Assembly: GCA_965275915.1 (NCBI GenBank)
Contig: CBDHYI010000008.1
Span: forward strand, 1,364,001 to 1,428,000
DNA length: 64,000 nt
DNA from: JBDWFY01 sp965275915
GTDB taxonomy: Bacteria > Pseudomonadota > Alphaproteobacteria > Rhizobiales > Stappiaceae
Reading direction: 5' to 3'
Below the pieces are notes generated by a model that was given only the letters and a program-made list of their open reading frames with translations, was not told the DNA's origin and did not search any database. The translations under genes and the position numbers were made by a program. Each line of letters starts with the position of its first letter. Position 1 is the first letter of the stretch. This document shows positions 8,512 through 18,417 of this stretch, piece by piece.

Positions 8512-8988
8512 GTGTCTTCGGTGGCTCATCCGATGAATGAAGGAATTAAGATCCGTCAGGCAGTGGAACGGGATGCGGACGCAATCCGGACCTTGACGCG
8601 TGAAGCCTATTCCAAATGGGTGCCGGTTATCGGTCGGGAACCGCTGCCCATGTCCGCAGACTATGACAAAGCGTTAAGTAGCCACCGCTTTGATTTGTTG
8701 TTTCAGGGCCGCAAGTTAATTGGGCTGGTTGAGACGATTGCAAAACGCGACCATTTGCTGATCGAAAACATCGCGGTATCGCCCGCCCACCAAGGTAAGG
8801 GTGTCGGTCGACGGCTGCTTGAACATGCCGAGCGCCATGCAGCTTTTTTGGGATATTCCGAAATAAAACTCTATACAAACAAAGCTTTTGCCGAAAATCT
8901 GAATTACTACGCAAACCGTGGTTACAGGGTGGAGCGCGAAGAAGAATTTATGGGTGGCATTTGCGTGCATATGAACAAATGTATTTGA
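8512..8988 (+). CDS. GNAT-family N-acetyltransferase
   Basis: A second acetyltransferase, 158 residues from GTG 8512 (GAGG seven bases upstream) or 151 from ATG 8533. Motif A reads VSPAHQGKGVGRRLL and the C-terminal part (NYYANRGYRVEREEEFMGG) fits small-molecule or drug acetyltransferases. It is not closely similar to its upstream neighbour, so this is not a recent duplication. Codon use in its second half is more AT-rich than nearby genes. Function unknown. Confidence 0.82.
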   Translation: MSSVAHPMNEGIKIRQAVERDADAIRTLTREAYSKWVPVIGREPLPMSADYDKALSSHRFDLLFQGRKLIGLVETIAKRDHLLIENIAVSPAHQGKGVGRRLLEHAERHAAFLGYSEIKLYTNKAFAENLNYYANRGYRVEREEEFMGGICVHMNKCI

Positions 8989-9104
8989 AAAAACGGACAA
9001 ACCGATCGTCTGTGGCGATCTCGATGAGTGGCAGTGTGTCCCAAAAGTGCCCTGTGCTTCCCCGGTTACGATAAAATGGACATGGGATGACTTGTTCCAG
9101 TCCG

Positions 9105-9706
9105 TCAGTCGGACTGGGAAAACTCCGACGTTCTTACGCCGGACCTCCAGCCGTCAAGAATGCGCTCCACGTTTTTCTCCACACGATCGCGGCCATTCAG
9201 TTCAAGGTCTAGAGGCGGTCAACATGAACCGCGTGGAAGTCTTTTTCCGCGCTGCCAGTCAGCCGGTCGCGCCGGCCGGCTTCGCGCCGCTTGAGTTCCT
9301 CAACATCGCAGTGCATTCCGACGAAGAAGACGTCATAGGGGACAAGCAGCCGTTTGAGATCGTCGGCCCATCCGGGCGTGTCCAGAATATGTTCGACAAT
9401 CAGGTTGTTGCCCGCTTGCGCATAGGCGGCAAGTGAAGCGTGGAAACCGTCAAAGAACGGCTTGCGCATGTCGGACCATTTGAACGCGCCCGCCCTGATA
9501 CGCTCGGCGGGCAACACACCGCTGTCCCGCAGATGATCGATGGAAATGTGCCAGAACGGCAACTCGATCCTGTTCTGAAGCGCCTTCGCCGTTGTGGACT
9601 TCCCGCTGCTGGAAGGACCGTGAAGAAAGATAACCTGTCCGCGCACGTTTATGGCCCCCGGAAGATAGCGTGCTAAGACCTCCCCGGAAAGCGTGCTGAA
9701 AATCAA
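9105..9706 (-). pseudogene. Chloramphenicol phosphotransferase-like kinase, frameshifted near the C-terminus
   Basis: The main frame runs from TTG 9706 (or GTG 9646, which begins directly at the conserved GQVIFLHGPSSSGKST Walker A) to a TAG at 9209. It shows the family segments NNLIVEHILD and ELKRREAGRRDR, and ends just after FHAVHVDRL, where homologues continue with YDLE and a final helix. A continuation of exactly that kind (LDLELNGRDRVEKNVERILD) is found in the minus-one frame down to a TGA at 9105. One base lost, or two gained, near 9208-9215 explains both. This is either a recent pseudogene, still perhaps active without its last 35 residues, or a sequence error. Confidence 0.7.
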
Positions 9707-9745
9707 TTGACCGGTTCATTATCCGGACGGATGAAATCACCTGCA

Positions 9746-11239
9746 TCAGAGGGCAGCGGCAAGACTGGTTTCGGGATTTGTGGCCGTCTTCGGCTGCACC
9801 CTTGCAAACACGTCGCCGATCCCGATCAGAACCGGCTGTTCGGTGCCCAGCCGTTCTGCGCCCTTGCCGAGGTCGCTCAGGGTTCCGCTCCAGCGCTTTT
9901 CTTCCGGTCTGGTGATGGCCGATATCATTGCGACAGGGGTGTTTGACGCGAGACCGTTTTCTTTAAGGCGGTTGGCGATATTTGCTGCCATTCGACCGCC
10001 CATATAGAAGATGGTGGTCGTCTTGGGATCGGCAACGGCGGACCAGTCGATATCCTCCGGCAACCCGCCTTGGCGGCTGTGACCGGTGATAAGGCGGACC
10101 GACTGGGCATGGTTGCGATGGGTGAGCGAGACGCCGAGGGTGGAGGCCATGGCGAGCGCAGAGGTTACGCCCGGAATGACGCTTACAGCGATTCCTTCCG
10201 CTTCAAGGCGCTCAATTTCCTCGCCGGCACGGCCGAAGATCATCGGGTCGCCGCCCTTCAGCCGCACCACATGTTTGCCGCTCCTGGCGAGTGCAACCAT
10301 CGTGTCGTTGATGTCCTCCTGGCGGCAGCTCTTGCGGCCGCCACGTTTGCCGACCAGCATCCGCTTCGCCTCGCGGCGGGCCAGTTCCAGAACGTCGTTT
10401 GCAACGAGATCGTCGAACAGGATCACGTCGGCCGATTGCAGAGCGCGGACGGCTTTCAGCGTCAGAAGGTCCGCGTCGCCGGGGCCCGCACCCACCAGTG
10501 TAACCCGGCCTGCTGACTTTTGAGGCGCGCCGGCAATCCGTTTGCTCTCGGCGATCATCTGCTGAGCGCTGTTTTCGTTGGCAACAGTACCAAAGGCCCG
10601 GTCGACAAATTTCTCCCAGAAGATGCGGCGCTGGCGGCCCGGTTGAAGCCGTTCGGTTATGTCAGCACGGATCTCTCTGGCAATCTCGGCCCAGCGGGTC
10701 AGAGTTGGGGGCAGCAGCGTTTCAATCCGGCGTCGGATGGCCTGTCCCAGGATCGGGGCGGCCCCGTCGGTCGAGATGCTGACAATGGCGGGGGAGCGGT
10801 TGACGATCGACCCGAACTGAAAGTCGCAATAGCCGGGCCGGTCGATCACGTTGACCGGCACACCGGCGCTTCTTGCCGCACGGCGGAAAGCGCCCGCCTC
10901 CAGGCCGCTCTCAGCGTCGCAGACTGCAAGGGTGACGCCGGCAAAACTATCGCTTGACCATTTTTCTCTATGCCATTGATATCGTTCAGCAGCCTCCGGA
11001 TCGCCGATCAGGTCGTGAAATGACGTTTCGAGGTCCTTCGCATAGACGACAACGGTCGCGCCGGCCGCGGCTAGCAACTGACCCTTCCAGGCAGCTGCGT
11101 CCGTGCCACCGGCAAGCAACACCTTCTTTCCCGCGAGTTTGTAGAAAACGGGCAGGGCGGCGAGATCGCCGATTGGCGCTTTTGGTCCGGATCGTTTTCC
11201 GGGACCGGCATCATTCGGCTGCGATGAGACAATGCGCAT
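9746..11239 (-). CDS. cysG: Siroheme synthase, CysG type (dehydrogenase/ferrochelatase plus uroporphyrinogen-III methyltransferase)
   Basis: A 497-residue fusion. The N-terminal half is the precorrin-2 dehydrogenase/sirohydrochlorin ferrochelatase part (KLAGKKVLLAGGTDAAAWK; CDFQFGSIVNR). The C-terminal half is the SAM-dependent methyltransferase with VGAGPGDADLLTLKA, RLKGGDPMIFGR and VIPGVTSA. It makes siroheme, the cofactor of the nitrite reductase encoded upstream in the same operon. The ATG at 11239 overlaps the 3' end of the nitrate reductase gene by 29 bp; an upstream in-frame region is antisense-like sequence inside that gene and was rejected. Confidence 0.93.
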   Translation of the reverse strand: MRIVSSQPNDAGPGKRSGPKAPIGDLAALPVFYKLAGKKVLLAGGTDAAAWKGQLLAAAGATVVVYAKDLETSFHDLIGDPEAAERYQWHREKWSSDSFAGVTLAVCDAESGLEAGAFRRAARSAGVPVNVIDRPGYCDFQFGSIVNRSPAIVSISTDGAAPILGQAIRRRIETLLPPTLTRWAEIAREIRADITERLQPGRQRRIFWEKFVDRAFGTVANENSAQQMIAESKRIAGAPQKSAGRVTLVGAGPGDADLLTLKAVRALQSADVILFDDLVANDVLELARREAKRMLVGKRGGRKSCRQEDINDTMVALARSGKHVVRLKGGDPMIFGRAGEEIERLEAEGIAVSVIPGVTSALAMASTLGVSLTHRNHAQSVRLITGHSRQGGLPEDIDWSAVADPKTTTIFYMGGRMAANIANRLKENGLASNTPVAMISAITRPEEKRWSGTLSDLGKGAERLGTEQPVLIGIGDVFARVQPKTATNPETSLAAAL

Positions 11240-13862
11240 TGATGATCTCCGTGATTTCGGCCCGGCAGGAGCCGCAATTGGTGCCCGCGCCGGTGGCAGA
11301 TCCGACGGCATCGACGGACAGGCAGCCTGCCCGGGCAGCGCCTGCAATCTCATTGACACCGACGGATAAACAACTGCAGATAATTGCACCCTTGTCGGGC
11401 ATATCGGCGGCAGGACGCCCGGCCAGGACATGCCATCTGGCGGATTTATTCCTGAAGTCAGCCCGTAGCAGCCCCGATGCCCAGCTGCGGGAAACGGCGA
11501 CAGGCCGGATATCCAGATAGGCAGCAGCCTCCAATCTCGCACCGGTGAACCGTGCGGCCTGCCAGTGGCTGGTGGATTGGTCAGCAGCTTCAATGATATC
11601 GCCGCCTGCCTGGTTGGTCAGACCGCGCAGAAATGCGGATGTTTCAGGTGGCCTCTGAGCAAGTGCGAATTCAAGCCGCCAACCGCCTTCTGTGCGGGCA
11701 ATGGCCCAATAATCGAGCATTCCGGTCCCGGGTTTTGTTCGGCTGACCATAAAACCGTGGCAGGCCATATCGGCCCTTTCAAGGAAAACTTGCGCGCTTT
11801 TCAGCGCCGGTTGGCCGGAAAACGGATCCGTTACGGAAGCGACCAGCGCATCCACCCGTCCGTCGGATGCCGTCATCGCGTTCCAGTGCATCGGAACGAA
11901 AACGGTTCCCGCTTTCTGGCTCTCTGAAATAAGAGCCCGGGCAATTATGCTGCCATGCGTGTTCTGAAGGCGAACGAGGTCGGCATCGGCGATCTCTCGC
12001 TTCCCGGCGTCATCGGGGTGGATTTCGCAATAGGGTTCGGCGAGGTGGTTTGACAGGCGCGCGCTTTTCGCGGTGCGGGTCATTGTATGCCAATGGTCGC
12101 GCACGCGGCCTGTATTGAGGATGAGACGATCCGGGAGGTTTCCGCGTTTTGGCGGCGTAACGGGAATGAACCGCGCCTTTCGATCCGGCGTGAAGAAGCC
12201 GCCATTGGAAAAGAAGCGTTTCGTTTTTCTGTCGATGCTCCTGCCGGTTTGCGGCCATTGGAAGGGCACGAAGTCTTCGTACGCTTGTTCATCCATGTCG
12301 ACGCAAGCCGCAAGGCTGAGGTCGCGGCTACCGTCATTGTCAAATGCGGTCAATGCCGCATGTTCGCGGAAAATGTCAGCCGGGCTTTGCCAGCCAAAGG
12401 CCTGGCGCCAGCCCATGCGCTTTCCGACTTCGGCCAATTGCCACCAATCGGCTTTTGCGGCCCCGGGTGCGGGCAGAAAGGCACGCTGACGCGAGATGCG
12501 GCGTTCGGAGTTGGTGACAGTGCCGTCCTTTTCGCCCCAGGCAAGAGCGGGGAGCTTTACATGGGCATCGCGGATGGTATCCGTTTTTGACATCACGTCG
12601 GAGACCACGACGAACGGGCAAAGGCGGATCGCTTTTTCCACGGCATCGGCGTCGGGCATCGAAACCGCCGGATTGGTTGCCATGATCCACAGCGCTTTGA
12701 TGCGGCCATCTGCGACGGCCTGAAACATGTCGACGGCCTTCAGTCCGGGCTTATCGGCGATTGCCGGTGCGTCCCAGAACCGTTGGACGCAATTGCGATG
12801 GTCCGGATCTTCGATGTTCATGTGGGCGGCGAGCATGTTTGCAAGGCCCCCGACTTCGCGCCCGCCCATGGCATTTGGCTGCCCGGTCAGCGAAAAAGGC
12901 CCCATTCCGGGACGGCCGATGCGTGCGGTCAGAAGGTGGCAATTGATGATCGCATTGACCTTGTCGGTGCCGCCGGAAGACTGGTTGACGCCCTGGCTGT
13001 AGCAGGTGACGACTTTCTCGGTGCCGGACCACAGCCCGTAAAACGCTTCGATGTCGTGCGGCATCAGGCCGGAAGCCTTGGCAACGTTTGCAACGGTCCA
13101 GGACGCGGCCTCACTCAACGCGCGCCGTGCGCCTGTTGTGTGGGCTTCGATCCAGTCTTTGGCGACGGCATCCTGTTCGTAAAGCCGTTTCAGCAATCCA
13201 TTGAACAAAGCCGAATCGGCATCGGCCTCAAGGGCGAGATGCATGTCGGCGAGATCAGCGGTTTTTGTGCGGCGGGGATCGATCAGAACGACCTTGAGCT
13301 CCGGCCGTTTCGCTTTCACCGCTGCGATCCGCTGATAAAGGACCGGATGGCACCAGAGCAGGTTTGAGCCCACCAGAACGATGAGATCGGCCTCCTCAAG
13401 GTCCTCGTAGGTGCCCGGCACGGTATCCGTTCCGAACGCCCGTCTGTGCCCGGCGACCGAAGACGCCATGCAAAGCCTTGAATTCGTGTCGATATTGGCC
13501 GAGCCGATAAAGCCTTTCATCAGTTTGTTGGCGACATAATAGTCTTCGGTCAGGATCTGGCCGGACACGTAAAAGGCGACACTGTCCGGTCCATGGTCTT
13601 CAATCGCGGCACTGAAGCGGTCTGCGACCAGATCCAGTGCCTGGTCCCAGCCGGCGCGATTGCCGTTGATCTCCGGATGAAGCAGCCGTCCTTCGAGATC
13701 GACCGTTTCTCCCAGGGCTGATCCCTTGGAACACAGCCGCCCGAAATTGGCCGGATGGTCGGGATCTCCCTCAATGGAAACGGAGCCATCCGCCCGCCGC
13801 TTTGCCAGCACCCCGCACCCGACGCCGCAATAGGGGCAGGTTGTTTTTACGGCACCGTCCAT
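11211..13862 (-). CDS. nasA: Assimilatory nitrate reductase catalytic subunit
   Basis: An 883-residue molybdopterin oxidoreductase. Cys9, Cys12, Cys16 and Cys44 bind the N-terminal [4Fe-4S] cluster (CPYCGVGCGV...LCSKG). The molybdenum domains contain NSRLCMASS, where the cysteine matches the Mo-ligating residue of NasA/NapA enzymes, and a GTNCGSC-containing BFD-type [2Fe-2S] domain closes the protein (ICSCLSVG about residue 822). It reduces nitrate to nitrite in the cytoplasm. It has one-base overlap with nirD and overlaps cysG, so it is the penultimate gene of the nitrate operon. Confidence 0.95.
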   Translation of the reverse strand: MDGAVKTTCPYCGVGCGVLAKRRADGSVSIEGDPDHPANFGRLCSKGSALGETVDLEGRLLHPEINGNRAGWDQALDLVADRFSAAIEDHGPDSVAFYVSGQILTEDYYVANKLMKGFIGSANIDTNSRLCMASSVAGHRRAFGTDTVPGTYEDLEEADLIVLVGSNLLWCHPVLYQRIAAVKAKRPELKVVLIDPRRTKTADLADMHLALEADADSALFNGLLKRLYEQDAVAKDWIEAHTTGARRALSEAASWTVANVAKASGLMPHDIEAFYGLWSGTEKVVTCYSQGVNQSSGGTDKVNAIINCHLLTARIGRPGMGPFSLTGQPNAMGGREVGGLANMLAAHMNIEDPDHRNCVQRFWDAPAIADKPGLKAVDMFQAVADGRIKALWIMATNPAVSMPDADAVEKAIRLCPFVVVSDVMSKTDTIRDAHVKLPALAWGEKDGTVTNSERRISRQRAFLPAPGAAKADWWQLAEVGKRMGWRQAFGWQSPADIFREHAALTAFDNDGSRDLSLAACVDMDEQAYEDFVPFQWPQTGRSIDRKTKRFFSNGGFFTPDRKARFIPVTPPKRGNLPDRLILNTGRVRDHWHTMTRTAKSARLSNHLAEPYCEIHPDDAGKREIADADLVRLQNTHGSIIARALISESQKAGTVFVPMHWNAMTASDGRVDALVASVTDPFSGQPALKSAQVFLERADMACHGFMVSRTKPGTGMLDYWAIARTEGGWRLEFALAQRPPETSAFLRGLTNQAGGDIIEAADQSTSHWQAARFTGARLEAAAYLDIRPVAVSRSWASGLLRADFRNKSARWHVLAGRPAADMPDKGAIICSCLSVGVNEIAGAARAGCLSVDAVGSATGAGTNCGSCRAEITEIINAHCLIAAE

Positions 13863-14182
13863 CAGAGCCCCAACAGAACCGTCTCACCGTCCAGCCGGAC
13901 GGGAAAGGACCGTGTCTCCCCCTCATCGGCGCCCTGCGCCTGTCCTGTTTCCAGCGAAATCACCCAGTTGTGGAGCGGGCAGGTAACGCAGCCGTCATGC
14001 ACGATGCCCTGTGACAGCGGCCCGTTTTTGTGCGGGCATTTGTCTTCCAGCGCAAACAGGCGATCATCCACCGTTCGAAAGATCGCAATGCGCATGTCGC
14101 CGTTTTGAATGCAGCGCGCACCGCGCCTTGGGATATCGCTTACGGAGCCGACGGCGATCCAGTGATGGGTCATGACATTCAT
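13862..14182 (-). CDS. nirD: Assimilatory nitrite reductase small subunit
   Basis: A 106-residue Rieske-like protein. Both ligand pairs of the [2Fe-2S] motif are present (Cys49-x-His51 in CPHKNG and Cys68-x-x-His71 in CPLHNW); many NirD proteins have lost them, so this one may carry a cluster. Start overlaps the stop of nirB by 4 bp (ATGA) and the end overlaps the nasA ATG by one base, indicating tight translational coupling. It acts with NirB in NAD(P)H-dependent nitrite reduction to ammonium. Confidence 0.92.
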   Translation of the reverse strand: MNVMTHHWIAVGSVSDIPRRGARCIQNGDMRIAIFRTVDDRLFALEDKCPHKNGPLSQGIVHDGCVTCPLHNWVISLETGQAQGADEGETRSFPVRLDGETVLLGL

Positions 14183-16635
14183 TCCGCCGCCTCCAGTTTG
14201 AGGGTCGCCATCGGGTTGAACTCATGCTTGTCCTTGCCCGATACCCGTTCGTCCCAAGGATCGACCTGGGCGAATTTCTGCGAGAAGACAAAGCGGTCGA
14301 AATAGGCTTTGCGTTTTTCGGCATCGTCCATGATCTGCGCGCGGACTTCGTCGTAGCCAACGCGTTTGGCCCACTTGTAAATCCGTTCCAGATAACGGCC
14401 CTGTTCGCGATACATCTGCACGACCGCGACGATATGTTCGAGCGCTTCGTCCTCTGTCTTCACAAGCCCCAGAACTTCCGTCCCCTTGATGTCGAGACCC
14501 GCGGCACCGGCAAAGTGGATCTCAAAGCCTGAGTCGACACAGATCACGCCGACATCCTTGCATGTCGCTTCGGCGCAATTGCGGGGGCAGCCCGATACAG
14601 CCAGCTTCACCTTGGCCGGGGTCCAGGAGCCCCACATGAACTTTTCCAGCCGAATGCCCAGGCCTGTCGAATTCTGGGTGCCGAACCGGCACCAGTCCGA
14701 GCCGACGCATGTCTTGACGGTGCGAAGGCCCTTAGCGTAGGCGTGCCCGGAAACAAAGCCGGCCTTGCCCAGATCCGCCCAGACCTCCGGCAGGTCCTCT
14801 TTTTTGATCCCCAGCATGTCGATGCGCTGACCGCCGGTGACTTTCACCGCGGGAATGTCGAACTTGTCGACCACGTCCGCGATGGCCCGAAGTTCGGTGG
14901 ACGACGTCATGCCGCCCCACATCCGCGGGACGACAGAGTAGGTGCCGTCCTTCTGGATGTTGGCGTGAACCCGCTCATTGATAAAGCGGGACTGATAATC
15001 GTCGGCATATTCGTCCGGCCAGTCGCTGACGAGATAATAGTTCAATGCCGGGCGGCATTTGGCGCAGCCGCAGGAGGTTTTCCATTCAAGCTCCTGCATC
15101 ACCGCCGGAATGGATTTCAGTTTCTTGGCTTTGATCAGGCGGCGCACATCGTCGTGACCCAGCTCCGTACAGCCGCACATCGGGGTGACGGCGGCGGGAT
15201 TGTAGCTGTCGCCCAGTGTCAGCTGCATCAGTTGTTCAACGAGCCCGGTACAGGTGCCGCAGGAAGCGGAGGCCTTGGTGTGGGCGCGGACGCCGTCCAG
15301 GGTCGTTAGGTTCTTTGAACCGATGGCACTGGTAATCGTTCCTTTACAGACGCCGTTGCAGCCGCAGATTTCCGCATCATCCGGCAAGGCTGCAACGGCC
15401 GCCATAGGGTCCAGCGGGGCACTCCCCTGATAGGCCTGGCCGAAGATCAGCGTCTCGCGCATCTCCGAAACATCTGTTCCCTTTTTCAGAAGATCGAAGA
15501 ACCACGGACCGTCGGCCGTATCGCCATACATGACCGCACCTATGATCCTGTCATCCTGCAAGACCAGCCGCTTGTAGATTCCGGCGGTTCCGTCACGAAG
15601 GACGATTTCTTCCCGGTTGTCGTCTTCAGCAAAATCACCGGCGGAGTAAAGGTCGATGCCGGTCACCTTCAGTTTGGTTGCCGTGACCGATCCCCGATAG
15701 GCGGCGGTTTCCTCGCCACATAACTGAGCGGCGATTACCTTCGCCATCTCATAAAGCGGCGCCACCAGGCCGTAGCAGTTGCCCCGGTGCTCGACACATT
15801 CTCCCAGCGCGAAAATATCCGGATCGTCGGTCAGCATCCGGTCGGAGACCACGATACCCCTGTTGACGTTGAGCCCGATCGCCTTGGCAAGATCCGTCGC
15901 GGGCCGGATGCCGACGGCCATCACAACCATCGACGCATCAAGCCGGGTGCCGTCGTCCAGCTCGACGCCGACCACCTTGCCGCCCGCGCCAAGGATCTGT
16001 TTCGTATTGGCTTCCGTTAGAACGGTAATGCCCATCTCTTGAACGGCTTTTTCAAGCAGGCATCCCGCAGCCGCATCGAGCTGGCGCTCCATCAGTGTCG
16101 GCATCAGGTGCAGAACGGTCACGTTCATCCCTTGCGCCTTCAGCCCGGCTGCGGCTTCAAGGCCCAGGAGCCCGCCGCCGATCACCACCGCGTGGCCCTT
16201 GCCCTGGGCGACATCGATCATACGTTCGACATCGTCAAGGTCCCGATAGGTGAGAACGCCGTCAAGATCGTGGCCCGGGATCGGAATGATGAACGGGTTG
16301 GAACCTGTTGCGATCACCAGCTTATCGTAAGGCGCGATGGTGCCGTTTTCGGCCGTGACGGTTTTGGCCGAGCGGTCGACCGAACTCACCCGCGCGCTCT
16401 TGTGCAGCGTCACGCCGTGCTGCTCATACCAGGCCTCATCATGGGTGATGATGTCCTCGTAGGCCTTCTCGCCTGAGAGGACCGGGGACAGCATCAGCCG
16501 GTTGTAATTCACGCGCGGTTCGGCGTTAAAAATCGTTACGTCATAAAGGCCCGGCGCCTGTTCGAACAGATGCTCCAGCATCCGGCCCGGTGCCATGCCG
16601 TTCCCGACAATGGCGAGTTTCTTTTTCATACGCAT
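14179..16635 (-). CDS. nirB: Assimilatory NAD(P)H nitrite reductase large subunit
   Basis: An 818-residue enzyme: N-terminal FAD/NAD(P) reductase (KLAIVGNGMAPGRMLE), two BFD-type [2Fe-2S] segments (CGCNGVCKGTI and CGCAKCRPALNY) and a C-terminal sulfite/nitrite reductase module with the siroheme-[4Fe-4S] cysteines (CVGSDWCRFG and SGCPRNCAEA). It reduces nitrite to ammonium with six electrons. The start is ATG 16635 or ATG 16629; the longer upstream reading lies inside the ATPase gene in another frame and is not used. It overlaps the ATPase stop region without reaching its last codon. Confidence 0.94.
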   Translation of the reverse strand: MRMKKKLAIVGNGMAPGRMLEHLFEQAPGLYDVTIFNAEPRVNYNRLMLSPVLSGEKAYEDIITHDEAWYEQHGVTLHKSARVSSVDRSAKTVTAENGTIAPYDKLVIATGSNPFIIPIPGHDLDGVLTYRDLDDVERMIDVAQGKGHAVVIGGGLLGLEAAAGLKAQGMNVTVLHLMPTLMERQLDAAAGCLLEKAVQEMGITVLTEANTKQILGAGGKVVGVELDDGTRLDASMVVMAVGIRPATDLAKAIGLNVNRGIVVSDRMLTDDPDIFALGECVEHRGNCYGLVAPLYEMAKVIAAQLCGEETAAYRGSVTATKLKVTGIDLYSAGDFAEDDNREEIVLRDGTAGIYKRLVLQDDRIIGAVMYGDTADGPWFFDLLKKGTDVSEMRETLIFGQAYQGSAPLDPMAAVAALPDDAEICGCNGVCKGTITSAIGSKNLTTLDGVRAHTKASASCGTCTGLVEQLMQLTLGDSYNPAAVTPMCGCTELGHDDVRRLIKAKKLKSIPAVMQELEWKTSCGCAKCRPALNYYLVSDWPDEYADDYQSRFINERVHANIQKDGTYSVVPRMWGGMTSSTELRAIADVVDKFDIPAVKVTGGQRIDMLGIKKEDLPEVWADLGKAGFVSGHAYAKGLRTVKTCVGSDWCRFGTQNSTGLGIRLEKFMWGSWTPAKVKLAVSGCPRNCAEATCKDVGVICVDSGFEIHFAGAAGLDIKGTEVLGLVKTEDEALEHIVAVVQMYREQGRYLERIYKWAKRVGYDEVRAQIMDDAEKRKAYFDRFVFSQKFAQVDPWDERVSGKDKHEFNPMATLKLEAAE

Positions 16636-16639
16636 CGCG

Positions 16640-18397
16640 TCACTCCGCTGCATCCATGGCCGCCGATTTGGATTGACGGGCAATCCGTGCGGCGCGTTTT
16701 TCGGAGATGGATTTAAGCTGATCTTCGGACGGATCCGCCCCGCCTTCATAGGCTTCCAGAAACTCAAGAAGCTCCTCGCGGTAGGCGTAATAATCCGGAT
16801 GAGTGATCAGCGCCTTCCGTGAGCGCGGTCGGGGCAGATCCACATCCATGATGTTGCCGATGCGCGCCGACGGACCGTTTGACATCATCACCACCCGGTC
16901 GGCGAGCAGAATAGCTTCGTCGACATCGTGGGTGACGCAGATGGCCGTGACTTTGGTGCGCTTCCAGACATCCATCAGGACATCCTGAAGTTCCCACCGG
17001 GTGAGGGAGTCGAGCATGCCGAAAGGTTCATCGAGCAGCAGCAGCTTCGGCGACAGAGCAAAAGCGCGGGCGATACCCACGCGTTGCTTCATGCCGTTGG
17101 ACAGGTCCGCCGCAAGTTTGTGCATGGCATCGGACAGGCCGACGCGCTGAAGATAATATTCGACAACGTCGTTGCGCTCGGCCCTGGATGCGTTCGGATA
17201 GACGCGGTCAACGCCAAGGGCGACGTTCTCATAAGCCGTGAGCCAGGGCATCAGGGACGGCGCCTGAAACACCACTGCCCGGTCCGGCCCGGCCTGCGTG
17301 ATGTGGGTGCCGTGGAGAATGATTGCGCCTTCGGTGATCGGATTGAGGCCCGCCGCCATGGAAAGCACCGTCGATTTGCCGCAGCCGGAATGGCCGATCA
17401 GGGTGATGAACTCGCCCTTGTTCATCTTAAGTTCAAAGCCGTCGACCACCGTCAGCGGCCCCTTTGGCGTCGGATAGACTTTCTTCAACTGCGAGAAGGC
17501 CAGAAAGCGTTCTTCCTTGATTGCCGTGGACGCCTTGACATAAGCGTCCGGCAATTTGTCCGTCTTCGCTGTGATCGGGACGACATTCGGGAGGATAATC
17601 TCTCTTTCGATGTCCGCGCCCCGCTCGGCGCCCACTTCCATCAGATAGTTGGTGATGTCAGCCCTGAGACGAATGAAGGTCGCATCGGAATTCATATCGG
17701 CGCGGCTGCGCGGCCGGGCGATATCGACCTTGAAATCCGGTCCGAGCGTGGCGTTGGGACCGGGCTTGAGCGGGATGATCCGGTCGGCCAGAAGGATCGC
17801 CTCATCGACATCGTTGGTGATGAGGATGATGGTTTTCTTTTCCTTTTCGCAGATTGCCGCAAACTCGTCCTGAAGTTTGGCACGGGTGAGGGCGTCAAGC
17901 GCCGACAGGGGCTCATCCAGAAGCAGCACCTCCGGCCGCATGGCCAGAGCCCTGGCGACGGCGACGCGCTGGCGCATCCCGCCGGACAGCTCCGCCGGTT
18001 TGCGGTCGCGGGCATGGGAGAGGCCCACCATCTCGATATATTTATCCGCGATATCGCGGCGTTCCGCCTTGGGTTTCTTCGCAAAAACACTGTCAACGGC
18101 GAGGAGTACGTTGCCCGCGACGGACAACCAGGGCATCAGCGAGTAAGACTGAAACACCACGCCGCGCTCCGGGCCGGGCCCGTCAATTTCCATTCCCTTG
18201 AAAATGACGCCGCCTTCATCGGGGTCGATCAATCCGGCGAGGGCCGAAATGAGGGTCGTTTTCCCGGTGCCGGAGAAGCCGACAATGGCGATGAATTCCC
18301 CTTCGCCGACCTTCAGATTGACGTCTTTGAGGACATCGGTGCGGTTCACGCCTTCGCCGTAGGCTTTGGACAGGCCGCTGATTTCAAGATAGCTCAT
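16640..18397 (-). CDS. Nitrate/nitrite ABC transporter, fused double ATP-binding protein
   Basis: A 585-residue tandem of two ABC ATPases, equivalent to a fused NrtC/NrtD pair. Domain 1 has Walker A GFSGTGKTT, signature LSGGMRQR and Walker B LLLDEP; domain 2 starts near residue 300 with GHSGCGKST, LSNGMKQR and LLLDEP. A switch histidine is present in domain 2 (VTHD) but replaced by asparagine in domain 1 (ITND), so one composite site is probably degenerate. It powers the NrtB permease encoded 20 bp upstream and is coupled to nirB. Confidence 0.9.
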   Translation of the reverse strand: MSYLEISGLSKAYGEGVNRTDVLKDVNLKVGEGEFIAIVGFSGTGKTTLISALAGLIDPDEGGVIFKGMEIDGPGPERGVVFQSYSLMPWLSVAGNVLLAVDSVFAKKPKAERRDIADKYIEMVGLSHARDRKPAELSGGMRQRVAVARALAMRPEVLLLDEPLSALDALTRAKLQDEFAAICEKEKKTIILITNDVDEAILLADRIIPLKPGPNATLGPDFKVDIARPRSRADMNSDATFIRLRADITNYLMEVGAERGADIEREIILPNVVPITAKTDKLPDAYVKASTAIKEERFLAFSQLKKVYPTPKGPLTVVDGFELKMNKGEFITLIGHSGCGKSTVLSMAAGLNPITEGAIILHGTHITQAGPDRAVVFQAPSLMPWLTAYENVALGVDRVYPNASRAERNDVVEYYLQRVGLSDAMHKLAADLSNGMKQRVGIARAFALSPKLLLLDEPFGMLDSLTRWELQDVLMDVWKRTKVTAICVTHDVDEAILLADRVVMMSNGPSARIGNIMDVDLPRPRSRKALITHPDYYAYREELLEFLEAYEGGADPSEDQLKSISEKRAARIARQSKSAAMDAAE

Positions 18398-18417
18398 CGA
18401 TAGTCTCCCCGCTCCAC

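Noticed and set aside
12087..12590. Long open frames antisense to nasA, nirB, nrtA and the ATPase gene
   Set aside because: They are frame shadows of well-supported genes and have no ribosome sites or family sequence.
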